Source: Betaproteobacteria bacterium
GTDB taxonomy: Bacteria > Desulfobacterota > Desulfovibrionia > Desulfovibrionales > Desulfovibrionaceae
DNA: 8,412 nucleotides
Direction: 5' to 3'
Assembly (NCBI GenBank): GCA_009778295.1
Contig: WRKB01000271.1
Location: 1 to 8,412 of the forward strand
Shown: piece after piece, positions 6,867 through 8,412 of the stretch
Position numbering within the stretch: position 1 is the first letter of the stretch
Layout: each line of letters begins with the position of its first letter
Made by a program: the position numbers and the translations under genes
Notes under the pieces: generated by a model
The model's database searches: none
What the model saw: the letters and a program-made list of their open reading frames with translations, nothing else
Told to the model about the DNA's origin: nothing

Positions 6867-6882
6867 TGGCCGTATATTGGCA
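6867..6882 (+). promoter_or_regulatory. Possible sigma-54-type promoter element
   Basis: The sequence TGGCCGTATATTGGCA has GG and GC separated by ten bases, as in -24/-12 promoters (consensus TGGCACG-N4-TTGCA), and matches TGGC, the first T of TTGCA and the final GCA. The other consensus bases differ, so chance is a real alternative. It points toward the gene starting at 7043. Confidence 0.2.
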
Positions 6883-6893
6883 GCTATTTTCGC

Positions 6894-6978
6894 ACTCGGA
6901 GCATGAAGCATTGAATGGTCCGAGTTTTCGATGGGTGTGATTCCAAAGCAATACCGCGGGTTGCGGAGCGAATCGAAA
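6894..6978 (+). promoter_or_regulatory. Possible structured leader: terminator-like hairpin overlapping a second helix
   Basis: ACTCGGA (6894-6900) pairs with TCCGAGT (6919-6925) and is followed by a T-run ending at 6928. That T-run is also the start of TTTCGAT (6926-6932), which can pair with ATCGAAA (6972-6978) around an inner CCGC/GCGG hairpin (6954-6966). The arrangement resembles an attenuator in the leader of the gene at 7043, but the stems are short and no known riboswitch is recognised. Confidence 0.25.
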
Positions 6979-7042
6979 GCCGCGTTTTGCGTGCAATGAT
7001 TTCGAGCGAAAAATATAAAAGAGTTTCTGGCTCGTTAAGGAA

Positions 7043-7765
7043 ATGAGTACAAGAATGTCCAAACCAACCCCGCAGGGCTTGCCACCTCTAAAAAAATCTG
7101 CTGCCGGCACGCCTACGCTTCCCGGAATTTTGGGTGAACTGCAATCGGAAGTTTCGGTCGAAGCCGCGCCGCTTCTACAATTCATTGCCCGTAATGCTTC
7201 CGCGATCATGCTGTTGTTAGGACTTTTCGTCGTCATTGTCGTGGGCATAGGGGTATGGCAATGGCATGTGTCCAAGCGTGATGAAGAAGCCCAGACCAAT
7301 TTTTCCCGGCTTCTTCTCCAACAACAGGGAGCGGCCCGTGTAAGCGCCCTGGAAAGTTTTGCCGCGACAGCTCCGGATTCTATCCGCCTTGCAGCGTTTA
7401 TGGAGCTTGGCCTTGCGGCGCTTGCCGAAAAAGACGCCGTGAAAGCTTCTGCCGCCTTTGCGCGCGTTGCTGCTTTGGATAACAACGAACCGTTTGGTAC
7501 CGTTGCCGCACTGTCCGAAGCCCGGACTCTGCTGCAAGCCGGAAAAGCCGCTGAGGCCCTGGCGATTTTGGAACCGCTGGAAAATACCGTACCCGAGCAC
7601 ATGCGCGTCCAGGTAAGAGGGCTTGTCGCTCTAAGCGCCCGGCAAGCCGGAAAAACGGACCGAGCCATCAAGGCATACGAGGATTTGCTTGCCGGCGCCC
7701 TCGGAACTGATGCGGATTATTACCGTTTTTGCATCCGACAGATCAAGGCAAGCGCTACAAAGTGA
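7043..7765 (+). CDS. Membrane-anchored TPR-like protein (YfgM/TPR_21-like)
   Basis: The protein has 240 residues. A Pro/Lys-containing cytoplasmic N-terminus of about 50 residues is followed by one transmembrane helix at about 53-74 (IMLLLGLFVVIVVGIGVW) and an Ala-rich helical-repeat domain at about 80-235 with TPR-like signatures (FMELGLAALAEKDAVKASAAFARVAAL, then LLQAGKAAEALAILEPL and ARQAGKTDRAIKAYEDLLAG). This layout resembles the YfgM/TPR_21 family, whose E. coli member is an ancillary Sec-translocon protein linked to periplasmic chaperones; the function here is not established. Positive residues follow the helix (HVSKRDEE), so the orientation is uncertain. AAGGA at 7037-7041 lies only one base from ATG 7043, too close to be ideal; ATG 7055 (spacing 13) is the alternative, giving 236 residues. 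It lies 54 bases upstream of iorA and may be co-transcribed with it. Confidence 0.8.
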   Translation: MSTRMSKPTPQGLPPLKKSAAGTPTLPGILGELQSEVSVEAAPLLQFIARNASAIMLLLGLFVVIVVGIGVWQWHVSKRDEEAQTNFSRLLLQQQGAARVSALESFAATAPDSIRLAAFMELGLAALAEKDAVKASAAFARVAALDNNEPFGTVAALSEARTLLQAGKAAEALAILEPLENTVPEHMRVQVRGLVALSARQAGKTDRAIKAYEDLLAGALGTDADYYRFCIRQIKASATK

Positions 7766-7777
7766 GCCTGCGTTTCT

Positions 7778-7792
7778 GTTATATGCTATAAC
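7778..7792 (+). promoter_or_regulatory. Inverted repeat overlapping an extended -10-like box upstream of iorA
   Basis: GTTATA-TGC-TATAAC is a perfect six-base inverted repeat with a three-base centre. Its right half together with the centre reads TGC-TATAAC, a good extended -10 element, which would place a start point near 7799, about 20 bases before the iorA ATG. No -35 is evident. The repeat could be a regulator site on an internal iorA promoter; it is too AT-rich and weak to be a terminator. Confidence 0.4.
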
Positions 7793-7819
7793 ATCTTTAT
7801 CTTTTCAAAAGGGATACGT

Positions 7820-8412
7820 ATGTCTCACCCGCTTTTGGCTGCAGAGGGAACTCTTCAGCTTCTTCTGGGCAATGAGGCCATTGTGCGTGGCGCTTTGGAG
7901 GCCGGAGTACAGGTGGTGACCTGTTATCCCGGCACTCCGTCTTCCGAGGTGCCTGATACCTTCCATCGCCTGCACAAGCAGGCGGGCGTGTATTTTGAGT
8001 ATTCGGTCAACGAGAAAGTGGCGCTGGAAGTTGGCGGCGGAGCAGCCTTGGCGGGCGCTATGACGCTTGTGACCATGAAACACGTGGGTGTCAATGTGGC
8101 GGCGGATCCCCTGTTGACCATGGCCTACACGGGACTGCCAGGCGGACTCCTGCTGCTCTCTGCGGATGATCCCGGCTGCCATTCCAGCCAGAATGAACAG
8201 GACAACCGCTATTATGCCCGCCTTGCGAGCTTGCCCTGCTTTGAGCCTGCAACGGCCCAGGAAGCCAAAGATATGACGCGCGACGCGTTGCTGCTGGCGC
8301 GCAGGCTTGAGCAACCCGTGATGCTGCGTACTACTACCCGCATCAATCACTTGCGTGGCCCGGTGCGCTTCGGAGCTTTAGCCGCGCGCGCCTCGAAGGA
8401 GTATGCCAAAAA
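7820..8412 (+). CDS. iorA: Indolepyruvate:ferredoxin oxidoreductase alpha subunit, N-terminal part
   Basis: IorA with IorB catalyses the CoA- and ferredoxin-dependent oxidative decarboxylation of indolepyruvate and other aryl pyruvates to aryl-acetyl-CoA in the cytoplasm of anaerobes. The first 197 codons are present; the gene continues past the right edge (full proteins are about 600 residues), so the TPP-binding C-terminal half and the ferredoxin-type cluster motifs are not visible. The N-terminal domain motifs are clear: LGNEAIVRGALEAGV (16-30), YPGTPSSE (36-43), SVNEKVALE (62-70, where E65 is probably the TPP-activating Glu by analogy with related oxidoreductases), MKHVGVNVAADPL (86-98) and ADDPGCHSSQNEQDNR (115-130). 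ATG 7820 fits the family start; GGGA at 7811-7814 is a modest ribosome site. iorB would be expected downstream. Confidence 0.95.
   Translation, partial: MSHPLLAAEGTLQLLLGNEAIVRGALEAGVQVVTCYPGTPSSEVPDTFHRLHKQAGVYFEYSVNEKVALEVGGGAALAGAMTLVTMKHVGVNVAADPLLTMAYTGLPGGLLLLSADDPGCHSSQNEQDNRYYARLASLPCFEPATAQEAKDMTRDALLLARRLEQPVMLRTTTRINHLRGPVRFGALAARASKEYAK

Larger units (their letters stand above)
6578..7042. other. Long divergent intergenic region, AT-rich core
   Basis: About 465 bases lie between the minus-strand TPR gene and the plus-strand membrane TPR gene. I see no convincing protein gene; the open frames in it lack ribosome sites and family resemblance. It contains an AT-rich core at about 6665-6720, two small palindromes, hairpins with T-runs, promoter-like elements for both directions, and a leader of roughly 170-200 bases before the start at 7043. 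Individual elements are listed separately. Confidence 0.6.

Noticed and set aside
6846..6875. Leader peptide starting after GGAGG at 6847-6851
   Set aside because: No ATG, GTG or TTG occurs at a usable distance from that site, so no leader peptide can be supported.
6808..7671. Minus-strand open frame (287 codons) opposite the membrane TPR gene
   Set aside because: Its translation is Ser/Ala/Arg-rich without domain features and mirrors the Ala-rich plus-strand protein; it is a composition effect.

Overview
This window is protein-dense bacterial chromosome from what is most likely an anaerobic Desulfovibrio-like bacterium (Desulfobacterota). That assignment is an inference. It rests on protein character, a moderately GC-rich composition, and the pairing of a Lap-type adhesin export locus with indolepyruvate:ferredoxin oxidoreductase, an enzyme of anaerobic amino-acid metabolism.

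Region 1 (1-5773, + strand) is one tightly packed operon. It holds the 3' part of a type I secretion ABC transporter of the LapB/LssB type, a HlyD/LapC-type membrane fusion protein, a LapG-like periplasmic cysteine protease, and a large membrane sensor. The sensor has a periplasmic Cache-like domain, a PAS domain and a degenerate HD-GYP domain. In the classical Lap system LapB/LapC (with an outer-membrane TolC-like LapE) export a giant adhesin, LapG clips the adhesin off the cell, and the c-di-GMP receptor LapD (degenerate GGDEF-EAL) holds LapG inactive. Here the gene in the LapD position has no GGDEF or EAL domain. It ends in an HD-GYP domain that has lost most of its metal ligands, so it may be a LapD analogue of different architecture. 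The adhesin and TolC-like genes are not in the window.

Region 2 (5774-6577) is a convergent junction with two strong inverted repeats, one a good minus-strand intrinsic terminator, followed by a minus-strand gene for a soluble five-repeat TPR protein.

Region 3 (6578-7042) is a long divergent intergenic region with an AT-rich promoter-like core, several palindromes and a possibly structured leader.

Region 4 (7043-8412, + strand) encodes a membrane-anchored TPR-like protein and, 54 bases later, the first 197 codons of iorA (indolepyruvate:ferredoxin oxidoreductase alpha subunit), which runs off the window. A 15-base inverted repeat overlapping an extended -10-like sequence sits between these two genes.

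No tRNA, rRNA, CRISPR array, insertion sequence or phage gene was seen.
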